DNA of 64,000 nt from positions 1,550,001 through 1,614,000 of the forward strand of contig NZ_CAJHAF010000001.1 of NCBI RefSeq assembly GCF_904846315.1, in the 5' to 3' direction. The notes beneath the pieces are model-generated. The model had not been told where the DNA came from, did not search any database, and worked only from the letters and a program-made list of their open reading frames with translations. Below are positions 35,280-45,321 of this stretch, piece by piece. Within the stretch, counting starts at the first letter, position 1. Every line of letters starts with the position of its first letter. The stretch comes from Psychrobacter jeotgali (GTDB lineage Bacteria; Pseudomonadota; Gammaproteobacteria; Pseudomonadales; Moraxellaceae). The position numbers were made by a program, and so were the translations under genes.

Positions 35280-36365
35280 CTATTGCTGCTTCATTCTGAA
35301 TTTGAAGTTGGCGACACTTTTGACAGGTTTTTCATCTATGGTTGTCGGTTTAAGCTTAGCCTTTGATAAAGCATTTATAAAATCTTTACCAAAACGATTG
35401 CTACCTGAGTTTTTGATTATTTTTATATTACTTATGTTGCCATATACATCAACCGAAAAACTAACCTCTATGCTAAGTTCAGGTGTTTTAAAGTTGTACT
35501 TGTTGTTTTGAATAGAGTTAAAGTTTGGCGACGTTTGCCAGCTTGAGTCATTGATATTGCCATATGTTATAGGCTCATTATTGGTAGCCGGTGGTGTCGC
35601 TATAGCATCCTTTTTAGGAGCCTCATCTCTACCCTTGGGAATCGGACGCTGGCTTTTACCATCACGGTTCGCCTGCGGCATACTACTAACAGTAGGGGCG
35701 GTAGGAATGGTTGAGTGCGGAGTATAACCTCCCCCATAAGTTTCCGCGGCTGGCGCTGAAGTAGATGGCGAAGCGTTACTAGCCCCTGAATTATCACTTG
35801 AGCTTTTAATGGTAGTGGTTGTGCTCGTTATCACCCCAGACTTTAATTCTGGCTCAGTAGCGGGCGGTTGTGCAGACTCCACCTGTGCTTCAGGCTCTAT
35901 AGTTTCAGGCTCAGGCGGTATAACTTCAGGCTCGGGCTCTGTAATTTCGGGCTTAGGTGCTACTAGCTCGGGGGCAGGCTGACGTTCGACTTCGACTATA
36001 GGTTCTTGCTCAATCTCAGGTTCTGGTTCAACTTGTGGCTCAACTTCTAATTCCGCTTCGGGTTCTATTTGAGCTTCAGGCTCAGCTTGCGCTTCTTCAA
36101 TCGTCGCTTCTTCAGCATCGATTACTTCCGCATTGTTTGCTTCGCCATCATTATTACTATCACTGTCACTTTCGCTGGATGTAGTGTCAGCAATAGTCAG
36201 AAGCTCAATCTCAATCGGCGGCGTTTCTTGAAGTGGCTCGATGACGGGCGTAGGCGTTTTAACTAGCGTCAAGGCAATAGCCGTCAGTACATGCAATAGC
36301 ACTACGATACCGATTGCGCTGAGGATTAGCTTAGTCGATGGTCTGTCAAAACTTGCTGAACTCAT
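35280..36365 (-). CDS. tonB: Energy transducer TonB
   Basis: TonB links the inner-membrane ExbB-ExbD motor to outer-membrane receptors. It has an N-terminal membrane segment (LILSAIGIVVLLHVLTAIALTLV, residues about 13-35). A long linker between residues 40 and 190 is made mostly of Glu and Pro (PEAQIEPEAELEVEPQVEPE), where many TonB proteins use Pro-Lys. The C-terminal domain (about 285-361) starts FKTPELSIEVSFSVDVYGNI and carries the mixed-sign face of the TonB fold. The 361 residues are long because of the linker. A Fur-like box lies 70 bases upstream. Confidence 0.93.
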   Translation of the reverse strand: MSSASFDRPSTKLILSAIGIVVLLHVLTAIALTLVKTPTPVIEPLQETPPIEIELLTIADTTSSESDSDSNNDGEANNAEVIDAEEATIEEAQAEPEAQIEPEAELEVEPQVEPEPEIEQEPIVEVERQPAPELVAPKPEITEPEPEVIPPEPETIEPEAQVESAQPPATEPELKSGVITSTTTTIKSSSDNSGASNASPSTSAPAAETYGGGYTPHSTIPTAPTVSSMPQANRDGKSQRPIPKGRDEAPKKDAIATPPATNNEPITYGNINDSSWQTSPNFNSIQNNKYNFKTPELSIEVSFSVDVYGNISNIKIIKNSGSNRFGKDFINALSKAKLKPTTIDEKPVKSVANFKFRMKQQ

Positions 36366-36434
36366 AACACCCTAGCGCTTAACACAAATCGAAGTGAATT
36401 TAAGAGGAGATTAAAAAAGTGGGTTGATAATAAT

Positions 36435-36453
36435 ACAAACGATAATCATTATC
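36435..36453 (-). promoter_or_regulatory. Fur-like box upstream of tonB
   Basis: GATAATCATTATC at 36441-36453 is a perfect palindrome that matches the core of the 19-base Fur consensus; the left hexamer is degenerate. It sits 70 bases upstream of tonB, where Fur repression would be effective. Confidence 0.75.
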
Positions 36454-36701
36454 AATATAAAAGTAATATTTTTGCTATCTCTCGACACTAATTGATAACC
36501 GGATCACTATTAACCGACCACTATGACAACGGCCCAGCACCTGTATATCATGATTTAATTATCCACACCTATAGCTTAGCACTTATAAACTTAAGGGTTC
36601 TATACCCGAACTTTACGGTAAGTTAAAAAGCCTTGCCAATTTATATTTGCTGTCATAACTGCCATCTTTAGATGATAATATTGTTAATATTAATAGTAAC
36701 A

Positions 36702-36720
36702 ATTATCATTATCATTGATA
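36702..36720 (+). promoter_or_regulatory. Fur-like box upstream of the siderophore-binding gene
   Basis: Three abutting hexamers ATTATC-ATTATC-ATTGAT (36702-36719) fit the repeated NATWAT description of Fur sites. The site is about 100 bases upstream of the binding-protein gene at 36818. Confidence 0.72.
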
Positions 36721-36817
36721 AATAAGTTTATATCATTTACCATAATGGCATTAAATATTTCTATGGCTTTAAAATAAATAAACTATCCGTCTCCACTTAT
36801 GATATATCGAGCTTAAC

Positions 36818-37840
36818 ATGTCTAACCCCACTACCTTTTTAAAACGTTCCTCCTTAACCGCTATAACGGCTGCCCTTTTCGCTACTATAAGCTTGACCGG
36901 TTGTACTTCTAGTGATTCTGAAATCAATGATAGCAAAGTAGAAAACAATACCGCTGATGCAGCCTCAAATGTCGCTGATAATGATGCGGTTTCAGTAGCG
37001 ACTATCGCAGTTGATACGGTCAAAGGCCCTGTTGACTTAGCCATGAACCCCTCTCCCCTAGTCGTATATGATATGACCTTGATGCAAGATTTGGCGGCGC
37101 TTGATGTAGCGATTGACGGGGTGCCAAGCAATCTGCATTTAGATAATTTGCAATCTGATACTCAATCCGAACCCAAAACAGTCGGCACCTTGTTTGAGCC
37201 TGACCTTGAAGCATTAAACGCCATGCAACCGCAAGCTATTCTAGTGGGTTCGCGGATGGCGGAGAAATACAATGAGCTCTCTAATATTGCGCCAACCTTA
37301 GACATGACCATCGATACGGCCAATATTTATGAGTCCAGCAAACAACGTTTGCATGATCTAGGAGCTCTATTCGGCAAAAGTGATCAAGCGTTAAAACTAC
37401 AACAAGATATCGATGGGATGATTGAGCAAACCCAAGCCTTAACTAAGGATAAAGGTAACGGCTTGGTGGTGATGGTCAACGGTAATAAGCTCTCTACTTA
37501 CGGCGATAAATCCCGTTTTGGTTTTATTCATAGTGTCCTTGGCGTGCCCATGGCCGATAACCAAATAGAGGACTCCCGCCATGGTCAACCCATCTCGTTT
37601 GAGTATGTACAAAAGGTAAATCCAGACTGGTTATTTGTGATAGATCGTAGCGCGGCTATCGGTGAAGATGGTGCTGGAGCCAAAGCGGTGCTCGACAATC
37701 CATTAGTTGCCCAAACTAGTGCTTGGAATAAAGATCAGGTGGTTTATTTAAGCCCAGATTCTTACCTTGCTTTTGGCGGATATTACCAATGGATGCAGGA
37801 TTTGAACACTATTAAAGCCGCTTTTAGTAAAACCCAGTAA
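36818..37840 (+). CDS. Siderophore ABC transporter, substrate-binding lipoprotein
   Basis: This periplasmic component (PF01497 type) hands the iron chelate to the permease. The signal MSNPTTFLKRSSLTAITAALFATISLTGC gives lipobox LTGC. The mature part has MNPSPLVVYDMTLMQDLAAL, the usual VGTLFEPDLEALNAMQPQAILVG core, and the ending SPDSYLAFGGYYQWMQDL. The 340-residue length and the block structure resemble FatB/CeuE/VctP-like proteins for catecholate chelates, but the exact siderophore cannot be named. It starts a four-gene unit (binding protein, two permeases, ATPase) running 36.8-41.1 kb, under a Fur-like box. Confidence 0.9.
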   Translation: MSNPTTFLKRSSLTAITAALFATISLTGCTSSDSEINDSKVENNTADAASNVADNDAVSVATIAVDTVKGPVDLAMNPSPLVVYDMTLMQDLAALDVAIDGVPSNLHLDNLQSDTQSEPKTVGTLFEPDLEALNAMQPQAILVGSRMAEKYNELSNIAPTLDMTIDTANIYESSKQRLHDLGALFGKSDQALKLQQDIDGMIEQTQALTKDKGNGLVVMVNGNKLSTYGDKSRFGFIHSVLGVPMADNQIEDSRHGQPISFEYVQKVNPDWLFVIDRSAAIGEDGAGAKAVLDNPLVAQTSAWNKDQVVYLSPDSYLAFGGYYQWMQDLNTIKAAFSKTQ

Positions 37841-37969
37841 AATCGGTATTATTGCTCATAAATGATAGCTAGCTACTCGTTATTTCACTACTTTTTTAAG
37901 ATTGTTTGAACCAGGTAGTTATTACAATCAGCTTTTTTGCTCAGCCAAAATGTTAAGCCAGCAACCATT

Positions 37970-39091
37970 ATGTCGTTATTCTCTCGCCAAGCCTCTGCTC
38001 ATCAAGTCGGTGACAGCTTAGATGAATTAAAAGCCTCTCTACCAGTCACTGCTTCACCGCAGTGGCAGCGGAAAGTCGTTGGTAATGCTAATCATAAACC
38101 GCGCCGCGCCGCCATGCCGCCTTGGCTTATTAATACCGGTAGCCTATTTATTATGGGGCTGCTGATATTGTTAAGCCTATCTATTGGGGTATCAGACTTT
38201 TCTTGGTCGGGAGTCATCCAAAGCCTGATTAATCATAGTGCTAACGCTGATAGCTCCTTACTATTAGTCAGCCGTTTGCCCCGCACGGTAGCTATTATTT
38301 TAACTGGTATTGCCATGGCGGTCGCCGGGATGATTATCCAAGTGGTGCTCAAAAACCGTTTTGTTGAACCTTCAATGGTCGGTGCCACCCAGAGCGCCGC
38401 CCTTGGGTTATTAGTGGTTAGCCTACTCTTCCCCGCCAGTGCACTGATTATAAAAATGAGCGTAGCAACCGTCACCGCAGTCTTTGGCATGATGCTGTTT
38501 ATGCTACTTATCCGCCGGATTCCGCCCACTGACTTTCTGATGATTCCGCTTATCGGTATCGTCTTTGGCGGTATTATTGAGGCGGTAACCACCTTTATCG
38601 CTTACCAAACCGAATCATTACAGATGCTTAGCGTTTGGCAATTTGGCGACTTCTCCAGCGTATTAGCGGGTCGTTATGAGCTGTTATGGCTGACAGGCGT
38701 GCTGTGCGTTATCGCTTATATTATCGCTGATAAGCTGACTATTATTGGTTTGGGCGACAATATTGCGCTTAATTTAGGTATCAATAAACGCCAGATTACT
38801 TGGATTGGTGTCGGCATGGTAGCAATGATGAGTGCGGTGGTGGTCGTTACGGTGGGGATGATTCCTTTTATTGGCTTAGTCGTGCCTAATATCGTCAGCC
38901 GTATTATGGGTGATAAGCTACGGCGCAGCTTGCCGGCCGTCGCCCTGCTAGGTGCCTCAGCGGTCTTACTGTGCGATATTATTGGACGCTCTATTCGCTA
39001 TCCGTTTGAAATCCCTGTCGCCACGGTATTTGGCGTCGTCGGTACGGTGATATTTTTATGGTTATTATTGCGTGCGCCTGCACAAGAATAG
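37970..39091 (+). CDS. Iron-siderophore ABC transporter permease (first)
   Basis: An FecCD-family inner-membrane permease with about nine spans. The family marks are LLLVSRLPRTVAIILTGIAMAVAGMIIQ near residue 100 and MIPFIGLVVPNIVSRI near 300, the latter being the ATPase coupling region. The start is uncertain: I use the ATG at 37970 because the annotated alternative at 37937 is a TTG without a site, though no good ribosome site precedes either. The protein is 373 residues. It is 129 bases after the binding protein gene and pairs with the second permease to form the heterodimeric channel. Confidence 0.9.
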   Translation: MSLFSRQASAHQVGDSLDELKASLPVTASPQWQRKVVGNANHKPRRAAMPPWLINTGSLFIMGLLILLSLSIGVSDFSWSGVIQSLINHSANADSSLLLVSRLPRTVAIILTGIAMAVAGMIIQVVLKNRFVEPSMVGATQSAALGLLVVSLLFPASALIIKMSVATVTAVFGMMLFMLLIRRIPPTDFLMIPLIGIVFGGIIEAVTTFIAYQTESLQMLSVWQFGDFSSVLAGRYELLWLTGVLCVIAYIIADKLTIIGLGDNIALNLGINKRQITWIGVGMVAMMSAVVVVTVGMIPFIGLVVPNIVSRIMGDKLRRSLPAVALLGASAVLLCDIIGRSIRYPFEIPVATVFGVVGTVIFLWLLLRAPAQE

Positions 39092-39157
39092 ATTAACCTT
39101 TAATTATTAGTGAGCTCTTAAACACTGATTTTAAATCCTTTTTTATAAGATTTGCGT

Positions 39158-40228
39158 ATGTTATTCTCGTCCGACTCTCCTACTAAAAATGCGCAAAATA
39201 ACGCCATATCTATAGCTGCTGCTAATCCATCGAGCCAGCACTCACCAAACCATCGATTGTTGAAAGTTTGGCAGACCGTCACTAACCATCCTATTCTGGT
39301 TGCTAGCCTTCTATTATTGTTATCAGCATTACTGTTTTTAACCTTAAACGTTAATGGCCATTGGGACTTCACCCTACCTTTACGCAGTAAAAAACTGCTG
39401 GCATTAATGGTGGTCGGTTATGCTATCGGGGTTTCCACCCTACTGTTCCAGACCTTGACCCACAATCCTATTTTGACCCCGTCATTATTGGGCTTTGATG
39501 CTTTATATGTCCTGCTGCAAAGTCTACTGGTATTTTTCTTAGGAGCGATTAGCTTTACTAGTATCAACCCCGTAGCGAAGTTTGGGCTTGAAGTGATATT
39601 GATGTTTGGTGCGTCATTATTACTATTTCGGGTGCTATTCTCTAAGACCAATCAGGACTTAACTCGGCTGATACTGGTAGGCGTCATCTTTGGGGTTTTG
39701 TTTCGCAGCTTATCAGCACTGGTAGCAAGGCTCATTAATCCCGATGATTTTGTGGTGGTACAATCTGCTAGTTACGCCCAGTTCAACACTATCAATCCGC
39801 AACTGCTGGGTATCAGTATCGCTATTTGCGCCATCAGTGCCATAGTAATATGGCGCTGGCGTTATCAGTGTGATGTGTTAATGCTTGGTAAGCCACAAGC
39901 CATAAATTTAGGAATAAATTATCAGCGTTTGGCTTTCGGTTTGTTGACCGTTATTGCGGTCTTGGTAGCCACAGCGACTGCCCTAGTGGGGCCGGTGACT
40001 TTCTTTGGACTATTGGTTTGTGCCTTGACCAATCGAATGACTAACACTATGGCTCATAGTCAGCGCTTGGTTCTGGTTAGTTTGATTGCGATGATTTGCT
40101 TGGTGCTCGGTCAGGCTATTTTTGAACAACTACTAGGCATGGCAGGCGTACTGTCGGTGGTTATTGAACTGGCAGGCGGCTTGGTATTTTTACTATTGAT
40201 ATTTATGACTCAGCGTCGCCGAGTATAA
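39158..40228 (+). CDS. Iron-siderophore ABC transporter permease (second)
   Basis: The second FecCD-type permease, 356 residues. After a polar N-terminal stretch of about 35 residues it has hydrophobic spans beginning TNHPILVASLLLLLSALLFL, with the family block VGYAIGVSTLLFQTLTHNPILTPSLLGFDALY and ATALVGPVTFFGLLVCAL near the C-terminal third. I chose the ATG at 39158 over a TTG six bases earlier. The 66-base gap after the first permease and shared strand support one operon. It should pair with the first permease. Confidence 0.92.
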   Translation: MLFSSDSPTKNAQNNAISIAAANPSSQHSPNHRLLKVWQTVTNHPILVASLLLLLSALLFLTLNVNGHWDFTLPLRSKKLLALMVVGYAIGVSTLLFQTLTHNPILTPSLLGFDALYVLLQSLLVFFLGAISFTSINPVAKFGLEVILMFGASLLLFRVLFSKTNQDLTRLILVGVIFGVLFRSLSALVARLINPDDFVVVQSASYAQFNTINPQLLGISIAICAISAIVIWRWRYQCDVLMLGKPQAINLGINYQRLAFGLLTVIAVLVATATALVGPVTFFGLLVCALTNRMTNTMAHSQRLVLVSLIAMICLVLGQAIFEQLLGMAGVLSVVIELAGGLVFLLLIFMTQRRRV

Positions 40229-40303
40229 AGCGTGGTGTAGAGGCTAAAACATAGCCTACGCCTCGTATTTACGTCAAAGACCTATCTAAAAAAAAGATCT
40301 ATT

Positions 40304-41077
40304 ATGATTAAAATAAACCAGCTTTCGCATCAGATTGGTAAACAGCAAATTTTGCACGATATCAATTTATCCTTACCGCCATCGCAAGTGATTGCCTTAA
40401 TTGGCCCAAATGGCGCAGGCAAATCAACTTTATTTTCGGTGATGGCACGTCTGCAACCGCTGCAAACGGGTTCGGTAAGCTTTGCTGTAGATAATGAGCC
40501 GCGTGATATTGTTAACTGTGATGCTCGTACGCTGGCTACTACGGTGGCGATGCTCAGCCAAGAAAACCAAGTGCAAGGGCGCCTGCGCGTGCATGAGTTA
40601 TTAATGTTTGGCCGTTATCCCTACCATCAAGGACGACCTACGCCCCAAGATGTACAAAAGGTAGATGAGATTATCGAGCGCTTTGAATTGCAAGAGCTTG
40701 CCAATCGCTTCTTATCGACGCTATCAGGTGGTCAGCGCCAGCGTGTGCTAATTGCGATGATTGTCTGCCAAGATACGCCTTATGTATTGCTTGATGAGCC
40801 GCTCAATAATTTGGATATGTACCATGCTGGTCGCCTGATGCGCGAGCTACGAAGCTTGAGTCATACTGAGCAGAAAACAGTGGTGATTGTGCTGCACGAT
40901 ATCAATCAAGCAGCGCAGTTTGCCGATACCGTAGTGACTATGAAAGGCGGACAAGTCATGGCGGTTGGTAGTCCTGGCGAGGTCTTGACCAAAGAGACTA
41001 TGAAAGACTTATATGACGTAGACGTTACCGTATTGACCCATCAAAATCGACCGGTCATTGTAGATACGGCTCAATAA
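40304..41077 (+). CDS. Iron-siderophore ABC transporter ATP-binding protein
   Basis: The ATPase of the uptake system. Walker A is GPNGAGKST near residue 34, the signature is LSGGQRQR near 146, and Walker B is YVLLDEPLNNLD near 166, followed by the switch His in VVIVLHDINQAAQ. The 257 residues are the usual length. It ends the four-gene unit at a strong terminator that also stops the receptor gene coming the other way. Its permease partners are the two genes before it. Confidence 0.96.
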   Translation: MIKINQLSHQIGKQQILHDINLSLPPSQVIALIGPNGAGKSTLFSVMARLQPLQTGSVSFAVDNEPRDIVNCDARTLATTVAMLSQENQVQGRLRVHELLMFGRYPYHQGRPTPQDVQKVDEIIERFELQELANRFLSTLSGGQRQRVLIAMIVCQDTPYVLLDEPLNNLDMYHAGRLMRELRSLSHTEQKTVVIVLHDINQAAQFADTVVTMKGGQVMAVGSPGEVLTKETMKDLYDVDVTVLTHQNRPVIVDTAQ

Positions 41078-41120
41078 AATAGCGCCATAAAAACAGCTCA
41101 ATAAAAATAATTAATAAATA

Positions 41121-41157
41121 AAAAGCCAGCTATCTAAAATAGATAGCTGGCTTTTTT
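41121..41157. terminator. Bidirectional terminator between the ABC ATPase and the receptor
   Basis: A 15-bp perfect stem (41121-41135 with 41141-41155, cores GCCAGCTATCT) with AAAAT loop and T tracts on both strands. Confidence 0.94.
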
Positions 41158-41177
41158 AGAGCTATTTATAATAACTT

Positions 41178-43226
41178 TTAGAACTGATAAGTTAGTGACG
41201 CTTTGATATTACGACCCATCTCAAAGTCAGTAGTTGCATCATCAATAGCGTTGTAACGTGATGAGTGGCTGGCATAAGTTTCATCAAACAAGTTATAGAC
41301 CCCAACCGTGGCTTTAATACCTTCAAGCTGACGTGGCGAGTAGTTCATATAGACATCATGCACATCATAATTTGACTTAGTCTCTCCCTGATTATCAGTG
41401 ATGGATGCCACATAGGTACTGCGCCAGCCAAGTCCTATCTCATCGTTTGGCTCATAGTTTAGATTTACCATGTAGCGATCACCTGAGTCAGCACTACCAC
41501 CACTTACTGATGGAATGCTATTGCCTGTTCTGTCGCCTTCACTACGGGCGCGCGAGTAGCTTAGACCCATACCAAAGTTGTCTGCTCTATAGTCTGCTGC
41601 CAGCTCAACCCCCTTTATCTCAAAATCTTCATCGCTGTTAATCATACCTTGGCATTCACCGCCAATTTCTCCAGTCTCACAATCAATTCCAAATCTACCT
41701 GGACGATTACCTGTTCTCATAAACTGTTGATAGTTTTCGATATTAGACTTAAAGTATTTAGCACTTAGTTGCAGCGCATCGTCAGCTATGGTCAGCCCCC
41801 GCAGGGTGGTGGCAACACCCACTTCAGAGTTATAACCCTCTTCTGGTTTTAAGTCATTATTGACATAAATACCAGCACCATTGCTATTGAAGATCGCTTG
41901 GCCTAAGTCGGGGCCATTAAACAACTGGGTATAGCTGGCAAAGACTTGGGTACGCGGCGCAATCTCGTAACTGGCGGCCAAGGCACCCACCACATTGTCA
42001 TAGGTCTTACCGCCTGATACAAATTCAGGCGACTCGTAACGGTCATAACGGACCCCTGGAGTTAAGCTAAACTTACCCATCTGCCACTGATCTTCTAAAT
42101 ACACTGAAGTATTTTTTGCACTATCACTATTTGCACTATTATTATCTCGTGCCATCTCCGATTCTTTTTTATAGTGTTCTGCCCCTGCTATCAACTTATG
42201 GCGGCCCATTTCAGTTTCAATAACACTGGTATTTTCAACCTTGGCGCCAGTAGTTTTTACCTTAGCATTCCAGTCATAACCTGGCGATACGTCAGGTTGA
42301 TTATCACGCAAAATCTCTGTTTCAGTTTGATAAATAGTAGTATCAACATCAATCAAAGTGTTTAAGGGGTTAAAGTTATGATCCACCGTATAAGTATTTC
42401 TCTTTACCTTTTGCGGGATTGGGTCATCACCTAAACTAGGAAAATCAGGACGAAATGGAAAGGTACCTTTTTTCTCAGTACGGCTAAAGCTAGCGCCGAT
42501 ACGGTTATCATCATTGATAGCCACCCCAGCTTTTAATAAGATGTTTTCACTTTTGCTGTCTTCAAAAAGCTCACGACCGTCACCATCTTCGCCAGAATCT
42601 GTATCGCGCTTACCATAATAAGCCAATAAATCAATATTATCGGTTGGAGCACCATAGACAGTTGCCGAAGTCAGAAGCTCGTCATTGTTACTACCATAAC
42701 CTGCATGTATTTTTGCACCCACTCTTTGACCAGGTTTTAGCAGGTCTGCCGCATCTACCGTTTCAAAAGCCACGGCTCCGCCAATAGCATCATTACCCAA
42801 GGTAACTGAATTATTACCCACGGCTACTTCTGCTTTTTTTAATAAATCTGGGTCGATGGTGATATCACCCATGTGGTAAAACATTGCGCCTTCTTGACGA
42901 GCACCATCAATCGTGACTTTTAAATTGGTATCATCAAGACCACGTACGCGCACACGCTGGTTAACTGTTGACGTCCCACCAACGGTAACCCCCGGTACTA
43001 CGTTCAAAAAGTCACTTAAATGACTGGCTTGCGCTGCTGGCGTGTAGTCTTCTATATAGACAGAATCCTCTTGCACACTTTCACGTACCGAATTATTGGC
43101 GGTTACAGTGATGGTTTGCAAAGTGGTACTGGGCAGCTCCTCAGCACTCGCTACTTGTGACCACAACACTGCTGCTACACTCATCGATAATACGGTTACT
43201 CGACTAGAAAACCTCATTTTACCCAT
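41178..43226 (-). CDS. TonB-dependent outer-membrane receptor
   Basis: The 682-residue receptor has a signal peptide ending near SAEELP, an N-terminal plug with the TonB-box region (TLQTITVTAN) and the plug motif RVRGLDDTNLKVTIDGARQE, and a 22-strand barrel ending in SLTYQF with the terminal Phe. The NLKVTIDGARQEGAMFYHMGDI plug is closer to heme or siderophore receptors of the HmuR/CirA group than to ferrichrome types. Ligand assignment is unsure. It converges with the ABC unit and probably feeds it; a Fur-like box stands 143 bases upstream of the start codon. Confidence 0.9.
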   Translation of the reverse strand: MGKMRFSSRVTVLSMSVAAVLWSQVASAEELPSTTLQTITVTANNSVRESVQEDSVYIEDYTPAAQASHLSDFLNVVPGVTVGGTSTVNQRVRVRGLDDTNLKVTIDGARQEGAMFYHMGDITIDPDLLKKAEVAVGNNSVTLGNDAIGGAVAFETVDAADLLKPGQRVGAKIHAGYGSNNDELLTSATVYGAPTDNIDLLAYYGKRDTDSGEDGDGRELFEDSKSENILLKAGVAINDDNRIGASFSRTEKKGTFPFRPDFPSLGDDPIPQKVKRNTYTVDHNFNPLNTLIDVDTTIYQTETEILRDNQPDVSPGYDWNAKVKTTGAKVENTSVIETEMGRHKLIAGAEHYKKESEMARDNNSANSDSAKNTSVYLEDQWQMGKFSLTPGVRYDRYESPEFVSGGKTYDNVVGALAASYEIAPRTQVFASYTQLFNGPDLGQAIFNSNGAGIYVNNDLKPEEGYNSEVGVATTLRGLTIADDALQLSAKYFKSNIENYQQFMRTGNRPGRFGIDCETGEIGGECQGMINSDEDFEIKGVELAADYRADNFGMGLSYSRARSEGDRTGNSIPSVSGGSADSGDRYMVNLNYEPNDEIGLGWRSTYVASITDNQGETKSNYDVHDVYMNYSPRQLEGIKATVGVYNLFDETYASHSSRYNAIDDATTDFEMGRNIKASLTYQF

Positions 43227-43368
43227 AACGCACTCGCTTGATTTAACTATTAGATTTATTTTTAAAATGATTCATCAACCACAATTCTTTAAATGACTTT
43301 TATCTTCTCTAGTTTTTAAACCATTTAAAGTATTTACAAGCTCTATGAATCGTATTAATAAAGTTAAT

Positions 43369-43387
43369 GATAATTGTTATCATTATC
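43369..43387 (-). promoter_or_regulatory. Fur-like box upstream of the TonB-dependent receptor
   Basis: GATAATTGTTATCATTATC agrees with the 19-base Fur consensus at 16 positions. It lies 143 bases upstream of the receptor ATG on the minus strand. Confidence 0.78.
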
Positions 43388-43657
43388 ATAACGAAAAGCA
43401 TGATAACCGAGTATTAACATTTTGGCAATAATTAATATAAGGATTTTAGAACTAAATAGCTTTATGACTTAGCTTAGAAGGTTTGGGACTCTACATTAGC
43501 TTAAGCTTCTTAAAGCGCTGATGACCCACAATTGCATTGTTTTAGCACTGAAAACTACACAAGCTACTGCTATTTATAAATAATCAGTAATAAAAACAAC
43601 TATTAATATTAAAAAAACATTGCAATAACTGACCTTTTCACTATATTCTATTTAGAG
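43388..43657. other. Divergent spacer between the iron and purine blocks
   Basis: No gene is seen. AT-rich sequence between the Fur-like box of the receptor and the RutR-like site of the permease. Confidence 0.4.
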
Positions 43658-43673
43658 CTGACTAAATGGTCAG
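43658..43673. promoter_or_regulatory. RutR-like operator in front of the purine permease
   Basis: CTGACTAAATGGTCAG is a 16-base near-palindrome that agrees with the RutR consensus TTGACCAnnTGGTCAA, as I recall it, apart from one internal and the two end positions. It is about 210 bases before the NCS2 permease gene. The same motif occurs in front of the regulator itself. Confidence 0.65.
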
Positions 43674-43881
43674 GTTTTTATGGACTAATTAGTTTTATCT
43701 TTAGCCATTGTTTAGTTTTTAGCTTTTGTAGTAGCACAAGGACAGGTGCGACTCTTTATTGAATCGACAGCCATTATTGTAATAGGAGACTTAGGGGTAT
43801 TTATCCCTAAGTCTATATCAGATAAATGGCTGAATAATCGATGAGGGTTAGGCTTAGCAGTTATTCAAGGAGAGAGCCACA

Positions 43882-45297
43882 ATGAGTGATCCCAATGCAA
43901 AAACGCAAATAAATACCGATTTATTATACGGACTACACGATCGCCCTGCCCCTGCAAAAGCGTTTTTGGGCGCTATTCAGCATGTACTCGCCAGCTTTGT
44001 CGGCATTATTACTCCGTCACTCATCATTGGCGGGGTTTTGGGCTTAGGCGAGCATATCCCTTATCTTATCAGCATGTCTTTGATGGTATCAGGGGTAGCG
44101 ACCTTTATTCAGACCCGCAAAGTGGGGCCGGTAGGCTCTGGTCTTATGGCGCTGCAAGGTACTAGCTTTGGTTTCTTAGCTGCGGTACTAGCCGCTGGTT
44201 TTGTGGTCAAAAATCGCGGCGGCAGCCCAGAGGAGATTCTGTCAGTTATCTTTGGGGTCTCCTTTCTGGGCGCCTTTATTGAGATATTTTTGAGTCAATT
44301 TATCACTAGACTCAGATCGCTAATGAACCCTATCGTCACCGGCTGCGTCATTGTCACTATTGGCTTGTCTTTGACTAAAGTGGGGCTCACTGATTTGGCA
44401 GGCGGCGTTGGTGCTAAGGACTTTGGTAGTATGCAAAACCTATTACTGGGCGGCGGTGTACTGGTCAGTGTGGTGTTGATTAGCATTATTAATAATAAAG
44501 TTATTCGCTCCAGTGCGATTTTTATCGGACTGATGCTGGGCTTGATTGCCGCTATATTTATGGGGCGGATTGATTTTTCTTTGGTTAGTGAAGCCCCGTT
44601 ATTTACCTTTCCCGTACCCTTTAAATTTGGTTTCGGTTTTGACTGGCAAGCCTTTATCCCTATCGCTTTTATGTATGTTATTACCAGTATTGAGACTTCA
44701 GGTGACTTGACCGCGACTTCGATGATTTCAGGCGAGCCGATAAAGGGGCCGATATACGAGAAGCGCATTAGAGGCGGAGTATTAGGTGACGGGGTGAACT
44801 CTTTAATTGCGGCAATATTTAATACCTTCCCTGTCACTACTTTCAGCCAAAATAATGGGGTGATTCAGATGACGGGAATCGCCAGCCGTTACGTTGGTCT
44901 TTATGTGGGCGGTATCTTATTTTTTATGGGTTTATTTCCCATTATCGGCGCTATCTTTACCCAGTTACCAAAACCAGTAGTTGGCGGGGTTACCTTATTG
45001 ATGTTTGCCACGGTAGCGACTGCCGGTATTCGCATTCTATCCACGGTGGAATTTACCCATCGCAATATCATGATTATCGCCACCTCCTTAGGGCTATCGA
45101 TGGGCATTGCCTTTGTCCCTGACGTGCTGGCGCAGACGCCGCAGCTGTTTCGTAATATCTTTGGTTCAGCGGTAACTATGTCAGGCATTGTCGCTATCAC
45201 CTTAGATACTATCTTACCCAAAAGCTACGGAGTGGAGTTTGATACTCCAGAACAGCCGCTTGATAAAGCTTTAGAGCCTATACAAGAGTTATCTTGA
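43882..45297 (+). CDS. NCS2-family purine permease (urate/xanthine type)
   Basis: A nucleobase:cation symporter-2 transporter of 471 residues with about 14 spans. Recognisable blocks are QHVLASFVGIITPSLIIGGVLG at the N-terminus, GSGLMALQGTSFGFLAA, MYVITSIETSGDLTATSMISG with the conserved Glu of the substrate site, and TFPVTTFSQNNGVIQMTGIASRYVG, the NCS2 signature. The position next to the urate pathway favours urate or xanthine as the substrate. It is followed, convergently, by the TetR regulator, and a RutR-like site lies upstream. Confidence 0.93.
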   Translation: MSDPNAKTQINTDLLYGLHDRPAPAKAFLGAIQHVLASFVGIITPSLIIGGVLGLGEHIPYLISMSLMVSGVATFIQTRKVGPVGSGLMALQGTSFGFLAAVLAAGFVVKNRGGSPEEILSVIFGVSFLGAFIEIFLSQFITRLRSLMNPIVTGCVIVTIGLSLTKVGLTDLAGGVGAKDFGSMQNLLLGGGVLVSVVLISIINNKVIRSSAIFIGLMLGLIAAIFMGRIDFSLVSEAPLFTFPVPFKFGFGFDWQAFIPIAFMYVITSIETSGDLTATSMISGEPIKGPIYEKRIRGGVLGDGVNSLIAAIFNTFPVTTFSQNNGVIQMTGIASRYVGLYVGGILFFMGLFPIIGAIFTQLPKPVVGGVTLLMFATVATAGIRILSTVEFTHRNIMIIATSLGLSMGIAFVPDVLAQTPQLFRNIFGSAVTMSGIVAITLDTILPKSYGVEFDTPEQPLDKALEPIQELS

Positions 45298-45321
45298 GAG
45301 ATTTATTGGATAGTAGCGCGG

